Assembly: GCF_001542415.1 (NCBI RefSeq)
Contig: NZ_LNCU01000039.1
Span: 209,753 to 271,268, forward strand
Source of the DNA: Bradyrhizobium macuxiense
GTDB lineage: Bacteria > Pseudomonadota > Alphaproteobacteria > Rhizobiales > Xanthobacteraceae
Length of the DNA: 61,516 nucleotides
Reading direction: 5' to 3'
A model generated the notes under the pieces. That model made no database searches and had not been told where the DNA came from. It saw nothing but the letters and a program-made list of their open reading frames with translations. The position numbers and the translations under genes are program-made. This document shows, piece by piece, positions 1 to 9,213 of the stretch. How positions within the stretch are numbered: position 1 is the stretch's first letter; every line of letters starts with the position of its first letter.

Positions 1-1554
1 CGCCGTACCGAGAGCGTCGATCTCACCGTTCAGCGCATTCTCGGCGGCAACAAGAGTCTTGCCGGCTTCGTCAAGCAGACCACGGGCAGTATTCTCGTCG
101 CGCTCCGCGTTCGCCAGCGCCGAAATCTTGTTGTCGACTTCGCGAAGCAGCTCGACAACCGCATCGATGCTGCTTCTGCGGCCCCTGATCGCGGTCAGTA
201 GACTGCCACGCTCGGATTGGAGAGAGGTCTGCCCATCGCGCCCAAGTTCGTTCGGCCACGCGGAGTAGGACTTGGCATGCTCAAATTGTGCGATCATGCC
301 GACGGATCTGGCGAGATCGAGCGCCTTGCTTCGATTGACGGCAAGCGTTTCCATCGCGCGGTCTAGGTCGGCCCTTGCCGTTTGCTGGCGTTCGGACTCC
401 GTCTTCAGATCTGCAGCCGCCGTTGCGGAGCGTTTCTCGGATGCAGTCAGCCGCCCCTCGGCCTCTTCCGCCAGGTTCCGTTTGGTCGCAAGATCTGCCG
501 CCTTGAGGCCGTCGGGATGTTGAAGGATGCCTTTGTATGCCGCATCCGCCGCCTCGGCCTGGCGTTTCGCGGCGATGTTAGCAGTTTCAGCCGCTGTCGA
601 TTCATGAAGCGCAGAGGCCAATTGCGCGTCGGCATTGTTTACCTCCGCGCTTGCTTCTTCAAACTTGGTTCTTGCGATACGGACCTCGCGCGCAAATGTG
701 CGAATCCGCGCGCCTGCGTAGCGGCGGTAGGTTTGCTCGAATTTTCCAATGGCGGCGTGGGCCAATTCATAGGATTTGAGCTGGCTGCGATCCTCTTCAA
801 GGCGGCTCATGGCTTCCGCGATGGTGTCGATCATTTCGGCCGCGACCGGAGGTAGGGCGGCAGTCAGGGCGTTGGAAAGACGCGTCTCGTCGGGGGTCTT
901 TGTAAGCTGCGGATGGCGAAGCTGAATGAGGGTGTCGACCAGGATGCGGTAACGTTCCTCTCCGAGTTGGAAAAGTCTTTGATCCACGGCACGGCGGTAG
1001 TCGTCGGCGCGGTCGAAGAAGTGTCCGCCTTTGTCGGAGAGCCCATCCTTCAGCTGCGTTCGGCGAAGCACGGCTCTTTCGGGCGTGATGAACGAGCAAT
1101 CCTGACCGACACGACTTCCGTCGATGATGAAGAACCAGCTTTCCACGTTCGCGCGGTCTTCGACCGCTTCCAGTCCGCACGCAAGCGTGACGAACTGGTT
1201 GTTGCCTTCCTCGTCGACGCGCCCGAACTCGACCCATACATATCCGACGCGGCGCTTGTGCCTCCCCATGAGGAGATTCCACGCCATCTTCTTGGTTCGA
1301 TCGCCATCCGGCTCGACGCGGAACGGGCTCAGATTGGCGTCGAAGAGGAATGGTAGCGTGAGTGCCAAGAGTTTGGACTTGCCGGCGCCGTTATTGCCCC
1401 GATACACGATGTGTCCGTCGATGAACCAGAATTCCTCCACGTCATAGAAAAATATCTCCACGACGCCGGTCCGCAAAGGCTGCCAGCGCTTTTTTCCGGG
1501 AAGCGGCAGGACGGGGCCGGTGCTTTGTGGGTTGAAAGCAAGAACGGAGTTCAT
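1..1554 (-). CDS. jetC: Wadjet type II JetC, SMC-like ATPase (5' part, runs off left edge)
   Basis: The frame opens with ATG at 1554 and stays open to the window edge, giving 518 codons of a larger protein. Near residue 45 it has a clear Walker A, GNNGAGKS, preceded by a beta-strand pattern typical of SMC/Rad50-like ATPases. From about residue 200 to the edge it is rich in Ala, Glu, Lys and Arg with heptad-like spacing, which suggests a long coiled coil. The start codon overlaps the jetB stop as ATGA, so the two are translationally coupled. This fits the TIGR02680-like SMC subunit of type II Wadjet, known to extrude DNA loops and mark circular plasmids for cleavage. The hinge, the C-terminal ATPase half and the nuclease partner JetD are expected to the left and cannot be checked here. 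Confidence 0.75.
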   Translation of the reverse strand, partial: MNSVLAFNPQSTGPVLPLPGKKRWQPLRTGVVEIFFYDVEEFWFIDGHIVYRGNNGAGKSKLLALTLPFLFDANLSPFRVEPDGDRTKKMAWNLLMGRHKRRVGYVWVEFGRVDEEGNNQFVTLACGLEAVEDRANVESWFFIIDGSRVGQDCSFITPERAVLRRTQLKDGLSDKGGHFFDRADDYRRAVDQRLFQLGEERYRILVDTLIQLRHPQLTKTPDETRLSNALTAALPPVAAEMIDTIAEAMSRLEEDRSQLKSYELAHAAIGKFEQTYRRYAGARIRTFAREVRIARTKFEEASAEVNNADAQLASALHESTAAETANIAAKRQAEAADAAYKGILQHPDGLKAADLATKRNLAEEAEGRLTASEKRSATAAADLKTESERQQTARADLDRAMETLAVNRSKALDLARSVGMIAQFEHAKSYSAWPNELGRDGQTSLQSERGSLLTAIRGRRSSIDAVVELLREVDNKISALANAERDENTARGLLDEAGKTLVAAENALNGEIDALGTA

Positions 1555-2858
1555 TCGTCGGCCTCCTCGGAAACGTCGGGCAGCCGATCGTTGTCATCGC
1601 GATTCTTGATGTCCGGGTCGCCCAGTTTGTAGCGAGAAAGCGCCGGCAGAACCCCGATGCGGTCGCCTTCGATGGTGATGAGCTTGAGTTGGCTGAGACG
1701 GTAGATGGCAATCGCCGTCAGCTCCCGCGCGCCGGCTTCGCCCTGGGCGCTGCGCCGCCAATATCGGCCGTATCGCTCGGCCGATTCGGCCACGAACCTT
1801 TCGATTCGCAGGCGATCGGGAACGCCGCCGCCGGCATGTGCCAGGTGGTCTGCCACAAGGAGCGTGACGTGAGCATCGGTGCCGTCCGCCGGCATCGCGA
1901 CGTCGCTGCAATTGCCGTCCGGATCGCAAAGTGCAATGCCCTCGGAACGGAGTTCGACGACAAGGCCGGTGCCAAGCGCGAGGCGGTTGGCCATCGCGCC
2001 GCGCTGATTGATGAAGTACTGCATGTCGGCCTCGTCAACTGTGCCGTCGTACACAACGGGATCGTCGAGAAGGCGCCTTGAGATGCGGTGCCGGCTGACA
2101 TCGCGGCGGCCCTCGTCGGTCTCCGGCTGAATTTCTGCCGTGATGGCGGAGATCCGATCGACGGTTGTCCTCGGTTCATCGTTCTCAGGCCACGTGGATG
2201 GCCCACGAACGCATGCAAGAATGCTCGCAAGCGGCCCGCGATTAACATCGTAGAGGACGTCGCGGGACCGATCTTCCGACTGCCCGGACTTGACGAACGA
2301 CTCGGCGTCTCCATCGATGGCATTGAGTACGCCGAGTTCGCCGAGCGCGACGCAGGCCGATGCAAGATTGCGTCGGTCGTGGATGTCTGCCATGTCGAGA
2401 ATGAAACCGCGGTTGAGGAGATCGGTATCCTTTGCAAGGGACAGGATTTGATCACCCAGGGCAGAAAGGGTGATCTGTGGTTCGCTCCGCGCGAGCACCG
2501 CGCACACCAGACAGAAGATCGCGTAGCGCCTGCGGTTGAAATTTGCCCATCCTCGCGTTGGATCGCTTGTATCGCTCGGGCGTTTCCACAGTCTGGCGTA
2601 GTCGCGCTCTACGCGCAGCGGCCATCCGGCCTCGCGGGCGAACCACTCCCTGAGATACGCGGAGTGACGTCGCACCAGACGGAGAGCCTCTCTTGCTTCG
2701 GCGGTTGTGGGCGTCAGTAACGGGCGCATCAGGAGCGCGCGAACGGCCTCCCTGCGCTCGGCGTGTTCCTGCGTCTCCTGCTGGCGCAGGATCTCGCGTC
2801 CACCAGGGCGGCCGGTCTGAACGGGTGCTTCACGCCGCGTGGACGAGGCGGCGCTCAT
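1551..2858 (-). CDS. jetB: Wadjet type II JetB (TIGR02678/DUF2398-like)
   Basis: This 435-residue protein sits between jetA and jetC and overlaps both by four bases (ATGA at each junction), so the three form one tightly coupled operon. The sequence fits the TIGR02678/DUF2398 family: an N-terminal helical, Arg-rich region (about residues 30-110) with the pattern RHSAYLREWFAREAGWPL, then an FNRRRYAIFCLVCAVLARSE segment, then winged-helix-like regions. In type II Wadjet this protein is thought to be the kleisin-associated (KITE-like) part of the SMC complex. The role is inferred from the family and the gene order A-B-C. Length is slightly above the family's usual size because of a 30-residue polar N-terminal extension. 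No frameshift is visible. Confidence 0.75.
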   Translation of the reverse strand: MSAASSTRREAPVQTGRPGGREILRQQETQEHAERREAVRALLMRPLLTPTTAEAREALRLVRRHSAYLREWFAREAGWPLRVERDYARLWKRPSDTSDPTRGWANFNRRRYAIFCLVCAVLARSEPQITLSALGDQILSLAKDTDLLNRGFILDMADIHDRRNLASACVALGELGVLNAIDGDAESFVKSGQSEDRSRDVLYDVNRGPLASILACVRGPSTWPENDEPRTTVDRISAITAEIQPETDEGRRDVSRHRISRRLLDDPVVYDGTVDEADMQYFINQRGAMANRLALGTGLVVELRSEGIALCDPDGNCSDVAMPADGTDAHVTLLVADHLAHAGGGVPDRLRIERFVAESAERYGRYWRRSAQGEAGARELTAIAIYRLSQLKLITIEGDRIGVLPALSRYKLGDPDIKNRDDNDRLPDVSEEADE

Positions 2859-4375
2859 GCGGCATCCGTCGGTGTGATGGTGATGCGGTGGTCACGGCCA
2901 CAAAACACGCCGTCTTCGGTGACGATTTCGGCTTCCGTGTCCGCGTCGAGCGGTTCAAGCCGGATGAGATAGAGACCGTCGTTGGACTGGATCTCGGTGA
3001 CGCCATCGTCGCCGGCGGCCTTGGTCGCGATGGCTTCGCCCAATAGATCGAGGAAAAATCGGAACTCGTGCGAGTTTAGACGCCAGAGCTCCGAGAGGAG
3101 CAGGGGGCACCCTGTTGCAAATTTTTGTCTGGCTGCTTCGATCTGCGCATGCTCTTCACCGACCTGCGCTTCGAGCTTCTTGCGTCCGGCGCTTCGATCA
3201 TGAACGTGCGGGAGCCGTCCGCGGGGCATGCTGTAGCCGGTCTCGCGGAGCCGCAGCGGAACGACGATGGACGGCGCCTTATGCCACGGAATGACACCGG
3301 TAACGTCAGCAGCGGCGGTGTTTTCGGCGTAGTGACGCGCTGGGTTGAGCGCAAACGCGGCTCGCGCAAGTCGGTGGGCGTCTTCGTCACCGTCGCAGTC
3401 GAGGAACCAGTGAGCGAGGCTCTTGAAGTCCGCCGAGCGGTCGCTGCGGCCGCTTCGGCGTTCGTTGATCGCGATGATTGCTGCAAGCAGTTGCGGAATC
3501 GCGGCGCGGGCGCGACTTCTGAGCTGTTCGCTCTGGGACCGCTCGCCGTTCGACCCGCCGACGAACCACATACGCAAGCCCTGCCACCGCTCGTCCCACA
3601 TCTTCAGTTCCGCTTCGTAGGCCGCCAGCTCTTCGCCCGGAGGGGCGTTGCGTGCCTGACGGCGGGCCACCGACTGGAGCATCGCGTCGATACGCAACTG
3701 AAGGGCATTGATGTCTTCCGAAATCGCACCGCTTCGGCTGACCAAGTCGCCAACGAATTGGCGGATGTACTCGATGAGACGCTGCTTGTAGTTCAGCACA
3801 GCGTCCACGTCGCCGTCCTGCAAATCGACACCGCGGAGGACGCCGGCCATGAAGGCTCGCGCGGTCTCGGCCATGTTGTTGAACACGGTCATCAGACCGT
3901 TGAGGGTCTCGTAGATCTTGGCGACGTCAGGATCGTTGCTTCGGCCGAGGTGGATCAGCGTGAGGAGGCTCTTGCCGATGTCTTCAAGCGCGACCGTCTG
4001 CAGTTCGCCGCGGCGCTGCATTTCCTTCGCGAAGGCGCTGAGCGCCATCTCGACGGAGACGCCGCCCTTCGAAAGCCGGTAGAGCATGCGGCGGCGATAG
4101 AACCCGCTCAACGAGGTTACGCGCGAATTGTCGGCCTGGCAGTCGAGATTGCCCCACTCGGTCAGCTTGTCGAGGATGGCGTCCAGTTCGGAAGTGGTCG
4201 GCGGTTCGCCCAGCCACTTTGCTTGCGCGAGAATCTCGGAAGGCCGGACGTAAAGCAGCAGTTGACGCTCTGCTGCCGCGCACACATCCAGGACGCACCG
4301 GTACAGCGCCGCATTATCAGCGGTGACGTGACGGAAAAGGTCCTGATGCGTGGCGATCTCGAATTGACCGCTCAT
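2855..4375 (-). CDS. jetA: Wadjet type II JetA (TIGR02677/DUF2397-like)
   Basis: First gene of the operon; about 506 residues from the ATG at 4375, which has GGGG five bases upstream. An upstream ATG at 4408 is also in frame but has no obvious ribosome site. The N-terminus (HVTADNAALYRCVLDV) and the downstream pattern LTEWGNLDCQ...SGFYRRRMLYRLS match what I know of TIGR02677/DUF2397. These are predicted winged-helix, kleisin-like subunits of type II Wadjet. The middle is long and helical (residues about 170-300). It overlaps jetB by ATGA at 2855-2858. The order DUF2397, DUF2398, SMC-like ATPase is diagnostic of type II Wadjet, whose known role is to reduce plasmid establishment. Confidence 0.75.
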   Translation of the reverse strand: MSGQFEIATHQDLFRHVTADNAALYRCVLDVCAAAERQLLLYVRPSEILAQAKWLGEPPTTSELDAILDKLTEWGNLDCQADNSRVTSLSGFYRRRMLYRLSKGGVSVEMALSAFAKEMQRRGELQTVALEDIGKSLLTLIHLGRSNDPDVAKIYETLNGLMTVFNNMAETARAFMAGVLRGVDLQDGDVDAVLNYKQRLIEYIRQFVGDLVSRSGAISEDINALQLRIDAMLQSVARRQARNAPPGEELAAYEAELKMWDERWQGLRMWFVGGSNGERSQSEQLRSRARAAIPQLLAAIIAINERRSGRSDRSADFKSLAHWFLDCDGDEDAHRLARAAFALNPARHYAENTAAADVTGVIPWHKAPSIVVPLRLRETGYSMPRGRLPHVHDRSAGRKKLEAQVGEEHAQIEAARQKFATGCPLLLSELWRLNSHEFRFFLDLLGEAIATKAAGDDGVTEIQSNDGLYLIRLEPLDADTEAEIVTEDGVFCGRDHRITITPTDAA

Positions 4376-4920
4376 GTATGCCCCATAACCACTTGAAATA
4401 CCTCGCAATGGTGACCCGATGAGCGGCGTCCGTCAAAGCAAATCGGCTGTAGACGACCGCCAAACACAGGAGGCCGAACGTTTGCCCGTTCGGTGATGCC
4501 ATGGTCTGGCACGGTCGTTCTGTGGCGACAGCGACCCATGGTTGTTTGCGCCGATCTCCCAGGAGTCATTTAGGCCGCACCCGCAGTGGCATTGGCCAGC
4601 GCGACCGCGGCTGCTGGTTCTTGACCAAAGACGACCAATGAGTATAATGTTCTCGTTATGTTCTGTCACTATCGACAGTGCATGTTTCTGCCCGCGGCAG
4701 GGTAGCCACGCTCCGTCCAGGGATATGACCGGAAATACTTAACCACTCATCGGTAGACTAAGACTAGTGATTAGCCTTAAAGCCCTGCCGGGGTCGCTGA
4801 GTCCTGTGAAATCAGGGCCGGCTCGAATAGATGTAAGCGCTTTTGTCCGATACAGCCCCAGGCTTGATCGTTAGTGTCGGTCTTGGAGGAACTCCGGGCT
4901 GGAAACAGAAGTAGGGAAGA
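4376..4920. promoter_or_regulatory. Divergent intergenic region between jetA and ietA
   Basis: About 545 bases separate the leftward Wadjet operon from the rightward ietAS operon. It must hold both promoters. Short open frames here have no recognisable product. No palindromic operator or regulator gene stands out. Confidence 0.4.
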
Positions 4921-5904
4921 ATGTCGACCGCTCGCCACATCGTCGCGTTGCTGCGCTGCCATATCGACGGAGACGACGACCGCTTCCTCTCCGTGGCGAC
5001 GCAGCTTGCCGCGCACGAGGCGAGGCAAGGACACGGCAAACTCGCCCAGGAACTGCGCGAGCTGATCGACGCGGCAAAGGGCAAGACTGCGCATGTCGGC
5101 CGGCGCGGTGCGGGTCCCGTTCCTCTGGCGCAGCCAAAAGGCGAACTGAGTAGCCTGTTGTCGGCGCGATATTCGGATATTCGCCTCAACAGCATGGTAT
5201 TGGGGCCAAATCTAAAGGAGCGCTTGACGCGAGTTTTGACCGAACAGCGCCAACAGGAGCGCCTGCGCGCCCGCGGTCTGACGCCTCGACGGAAGTTGCT
5301 GTTAATTGGACCTCCGGGTTCGGGCAAGACGATGACGGCGTCCGCTCTTGCCGGCGAGTTAAAGCTACCGCTATTCACAATTCTCTATGAGGGCTTGATC
5401 GGCAAGCTCATGGGCGAAACGGCGACGCGTCTTCGCTTGGTGTTTGATGCTGTTGCAGTTCAGCGCGGCGTATACTTCTTTGACGAGTTCGATGCGATCG
5501 GTTCACAACGATCGCACGCGAACGATGTCGGCGAGATCCGGCGCGTGCTCAATTCATTCCTCCAGTTTTTGGAGAACGATGACGGCCCGAGCCTGATCGT
5601 TGCTGCGACCAACCACCCAGAGCTGCTAGACAAAGCCGTTTTCCGGCGTTTCGACGACGTCATTATTTATGGATTGCCGGACCCGGAGATCGCTCGCGGC
5701 ATATTGGAATCGCATCTGACGGGATTTGACGTCTCGGACGTCAATTGGTCGTCGATTTTGGAAGCCACTGCGGGTTTGAGCCAGGCGGAAGTATCACGGG
5801 CTGCCGACGAGGCGGCGAAGATCGCCGTACTCGAGGACAGGAGCGAGATCAGGACGCCAACGCTGCTCTCGACATTGGCGGAACGCAGAGCCGCCACGAG
5901 TTGA
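4921..5904 (+). CDS. ietA: IetA-like AAA+ ATPase of an ietAS defence/toxin-antitoxin pair
   Basis: A 327-residue AAA+ ATPase. Walker A is GPPGSGKT at about residues 123-130, Walker B is YFFDEFDAIG at about 182-191, and a sensor-1-like VAATNHPELLD and an arginine-finger-like FRRFDD follow. About 110 residues precede the ATPase core. It lies 14 bases upstream of a subtilisin-like protease gene. That pairing is IetAS, described on Agrobacterium Ti plasmids as a stability (toxin-antitoxin) operon and later found to protect against phage. IetA is the ATPase/antitoxin partner. The ATPase motifs all look intact. The neighbouring Wadjet operon supports a defence role. What triggers the pair is not shown by the sequence. 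Confidence 0.75.
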   Translation: MSTARHIVALLRCHIDGDDDRFLSVATQLAAHEARQGHGKLAQELRELIDAAKGKTAHVGRRGAGPVPLAQPKGELSSLLSARYSDIRLNSMVLGPNLKERLTRVLTEQRQQERLRARGLTPRRKLLLIGPPGSGKTMTASALAGELKLPLFTILYEGLIGKLMGETATRLRLVFDAVAVQRGVYFFDEFDAIGSQRSHANDVGEIRRVLNSFLQFLENDDGPSLIVAATNHPELLDKAVFRRFDDVIIYGLPDPEIARGILESHLTGFDVSDVNWSSILEATAGLSQAEVSRAADEAAKIAVLEDRSEIRTPTLLSTLAERRAATS

Positions 5905-5918
5905 GGTGCAGACGATAG

Positions 5919-8378
5919 ATGGCACGACCGCCGCGCAATCGGCCGCATTTTCATGTTGAGGGTGGCGGTGAAGCAGAGCCGTACACATCACCTCGCATTG
6001 TCATCACAGGACTGCCTCCCGCCCGGGTAAGAGCGCAGCACGCAGAGAAGCTCGGCCACGCGATCGGTGCAGCCGTCCAGCAGGCCCGGCAAAAACTTGG
6101 AACCCGCGACCAAGCGATCGCTGAAGGCGAGAAGGGGTTCTATCTCGAATTCGAGATCCCGGCGGCGGAACAGGACGCTGTGGAAGGTCTTGAGAATAAG
6201 CCTGCCAAAATTGAGCTCGTTGCCGTTAGGTCTACCGCCGATAATCAGGAAATGGTTTCGGCCACGGTGTTCGTACCTGAGCGCTCGGCCGAATTCTTTG
6301 CCAAAAAGGTCGAGACGTATCGCGACGAGAACACGAAGTCGGGAAAGCCCAGGAACGAAGCCTTGGTCGCGCGAATCGAGGATGTCCGCCTTTGAGCCGT
6401 TCGTTCGCTCTTCACCGATGACATGGCGCTTTTTCCGATGGTTGGGCGTCAGGCGTGGTGGGAGGTGTGGGTTCGCGACGGTCGTTTGGAGACCCTTCGG
6501 CATGTCGCACAACGCCTCAATGTGACCCTGAAGGAACATGCCATCAGCTTCCCCGAGCGCGATGTGATTCTGGCGCTTGCCAACGAGGAATCGATGGCGA
6601 GGCTCGTCGACAATAGCGACGCCGTAGCCGAACTGCGCATTGCCAAGGATACGCCGACGCTCTTTCTCGAGATGCGCCCAGTCGAACAAGCAGACTGGGC
6701 GGGCAATCTCGTCGATCGTGTTAACGCACCTGATGCGGTGGCGCCGGCCATCTGTCTTCTCGACAGCGGGGCGACCCGGACGCATCCGTTGATCGAGCCG
6801 GGCTTAGATGCCGTCGACCAGCACGCCTATGACAAGGGCTGGGGCGTAGGCGATAGCTCTTACTGGAATGGTCATGGCACGTCGATGTCAGGCGTCGCAC
6901 TCTATGGCGATCTTGAAGCGGCGCTTAGCCATGGTGGTCAAGTTGACCTGCGCCATCGATTGGAGACGGTCAAAATCCTGCCGCCAGCTGGCCAGAACGA
7001 TCCCGAACTTTATGGAGCAATCACGGAAGTCGGTATCAACAAGGCTGAGGCACAGGCTCCGCGTCGTCGGCGGGTCTTCTGCATGGCGGTGACGAGCGAA
7101 GTCGGTCTTGGTCGCGGTCGCCCTACTTCGTGGTCGGCGGCCATCGACCAGCTTTGCTATGGAGGTGGCGACCGTCGACGCCTCATGGTGCTCGCCGCTG
7201 GGAATCTGCGAGGTGACATTGCGGCTCCGGACTACCCGGACCGGAACGACCTTGAAGAGGTCGAGAGCCCCGCTCAGGCGTGGAATCCGCTAGTTGTCGG
7301 AGCGTACACCGACAAGATCGGCATCTTTCATCCCGACTTCAATGGCTGGCAGCCAGTGGCGCCCGCCGGCGAATTGTCTCCGGCGAGCCGAACGTCTGGT
7401 GTTTGGGATCGTCAGTGGCCGATCCGACCGGATGTCGTGTTCGAAGGCGGCAACTTTGCCCATGACGGTGTCAATCCGGCGTCAGCAATCGACGACCTCC
7501 AGCTTATAACAACGCACTATCGTCCGCAAATGCGTCTCTTCGAGACGTTTGGCGATACCAGTGCGGCCGCAGCATTAGGCTCGCATCTTTGCGCCGGAGT
7601 TTTGGTTGCCCGGCCCCAGCTTTGGCCAGAAACGGTGCGAGCTCTCGCGGTGCACTCGGCCGAGTGGACGCCCGCCATGCGCGCACGGATCGAGGGGGCT
7701 GCTCAGGCACAGAAGGCGGCCATGCTTCGCCGATACGGATGGGGTGTGCCTGATATCGGTCGCGCAGTGATGAGTGCGACTGACGATGCGACCTTGATGG
7801 TCGAAGATGCTCTTCTCCCGTTCCGAAAGGATGGTTCGACCATCAAGACTCGCAGCATGAACCTCCACCGCTTGCCGTGGCCCCGAGACGAGCTGCTGGA
7901 GTTGGGAGAGCAAGATGTCGAGCTGCGGATCACCTTGTCCTATTTCGTCGAGCCCAACCCCGGAGAGCGAGGATGGACGAGACGACACCGCTATTCATCT
8001 CACTCGCTGCGTTTTGCAGTGAAGCGGTCATTGGAGAGTCTCCAGCAGTTTCGCCAACGTATCAACAAGGCTGCGGAGGCGGAAGAGGAGGGGCAGGCTG
8101 GAGCCGCGGCGGGTGGCGACAATTGGGTGCTCGGTACGATCCGCGATAAGGGATCGATCCACTCGGATATTTGGCGCGGAAGTGCGGCGGAACTAGCCGA
8201 GCGCGATGCGATCGGGGTGTTTCCCGTCAGCGGCTGGTGGAAGGAAAAGCCTGCCCTTCAGCGTTGGGATCGCTCGGCACGTTATGCGCTGGTCGTCTCC
8301 GTGAAAGCTCCAGGAGCAAACATCGACATCTACACGCCGATCGCCAACATGCTGGAAATTCCAGTACCTGCTTCATGA
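5919..8378 (+). pseudogene. ietS: IetS-like subtilisin (S8) protease interrupted by one in-frame TGA
   Basis: Two open stretches lie in the same reading frame: 5919-6395 (158 residues, starting MARPPRNRPHFHVEGGG) and 6396-8378. They are separated only by the TGA at 6393-6395. Without it the frame would give an 819-residue protein, about the usual IetS size. The first part is the N-terminal domain (prodomain-like position). The second carries the full S8 triad: Asp in LLDSGA, His in NGHGTSMSG and Ser in GDTSAAAA. The stop sits inside a segment that I recall as continuous in this family (VRL, stop, AVRSLFTDD). An internal ATG at 6423 has no visible ribosome site, so separate translation looks weak. 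Either the gene is inactivated by nonsense mutation, or the stop is read through, or this is a sequencing error. The rest of the gene shows no decay, so the change is probably recent. Confidence 0.7.
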
Positions 8379-8401
8379 GCGGTTGCGGCGCGGGATAGTC
8401 G

Positions 8402-8447
8402 CGTTTGGTGAGTAGAAATCACCAAACGTTGAAATTTTTGATTTTTT
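8402..8447 (+). terminator. Rho-independent terminator after ietS
   Basis: A perfect nine-base stem (CGTTTGGTG at 8402-8410 with CACCAAACG at 8420-8428, loop of nine) is followed by two T-runs up to 8447. It ends the ietAS operon 24 bases after its stop. The same stretch also forms part of the direct repeat with 45.75 kb. Confidence 0.7.
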
Positions 8448-8469
8448 GCCTTGACTGGCGGAAGGGGTG
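8402..8469. repeat. tRNA 3'-end-like direct repeat, left copy (possible att scar)
   Basis: The minus strand of 8456-8469 reads CACCCCTTCCGCCA, which matches the acceptor end of a tRNA with G73 and encoded CCA (serine-type). The next 55 bases, which would lie downstream of that tRNA, match 45751-45808 at roughly 70-75% with one indel. The core GCCTTGACTGGCG is identical in both copies. The rest of the tRNA is missing. Such tRNA 3' ends are the usual target of tyrosine-recombinase islands, but no integrase gene is visible in the window. Confidence 0.5.
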
Positions 8470-8991
8470 ACTGCCGAACCGGACCATCAGCGTGTTTGGC
8501 TGAGATCAAGAAAGGTGCCGAAATTCACACCGGTCGCGGGAGAGATATCGATAGTTGAAATTAAGATAGTGCGACCAACACCAAAAAGTTCAAGCCGTCA
8601 CGCACCCTCATCGGCGGGCGTCTGTCCTTGATCCCGAGGTCGGGCAGCTCTCGCTTGGCTTGCAACTCCTTGGAGCGCCTCGCCCAACGCGCCAGTACGC
8701 AACCCCGACGGATAGCGAGTTTTCGTGGCTTGCGGGCTGACGCCTCCGACCATTTTTGCAAACGAACCGAACGGACCCAGTGGTTTAAAAACGTCAGTTT
8801 GCCGCTTACAGTCGCGAGAGCCAGCTCCGGCATTGTCCGAGAAGACGCACTATTTTCTTGATTGACCATTCGGCACGACCGGCGACAAACCTGAATAACA
8901 GGCTTTAGAGGCAAGACAAGCAAGTGGCCCCAGCGGCCGCGTGGCACCAAAATGTGGCGGAGTGGTCACGTGAACCGGAGGGTCTTGCGAG
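8470..8991. other. Intergenic region, no recognised gene
   Basis: About 520 bases. A 129-codon minus-strand frame (8561-8950) is open but has Arg/Ser-rich composition and no recognisable pattern. I treat it as non-coding or a remnant. No tRNA or integrase is seen. Confidence 0.4.
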
Positions 8992-9195
8992 TTAGACGCC
9001 ATGTCCGGCGGACGCACCGAGGTGAAGCGCCAGAACCTCTTTTGGCGTTTCGTCCACCTCGATGGCTTGAGCGTTGCTGCCGACGAATTCCAGGATCGTC
9101 TTGTCGTCCTCGCGCGACATGCCGCTAACGAGCGAGATGTTGACATAGTAGGGCTCCGCTTTGCCATAGCGGGTGCATTTGATCCACAATTGCAT
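8992..9195 (-). CDS. Conserved small protein downstream of metE
   Basis: A 67-residue protein starting MQLWIKCTRYGKAEPYYVN. The ATG at 9195 has GAGG five bases upstream, which decides the start over an in-frame ATG at 9213. It begins 19 bases after the metE stop on the same strand, so it is probably co-transcribed and thus also under the cobalamin riboswitch. The pattern (YYVNISLVSGMSREDDKTILEFVGSN... VDETPKEVLAL) resembles a small beta-rich fold such as FlbD-like proteins, but that resemblance is weak. It looks like a real, conserved protein with no assigned function. It lacks a signal peptide and membrane segments. Confidence 0.55.
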   Translation of the reverse strand: MQLWIKCTRYGKAEPYYVNISLVSGMSREDDKTILEFVGSNAQAIEVDETPKEVLALHLGASAGHGV

Positions 9196-9213
9196 CAGCA
9201 GCCTCGGTGACAA

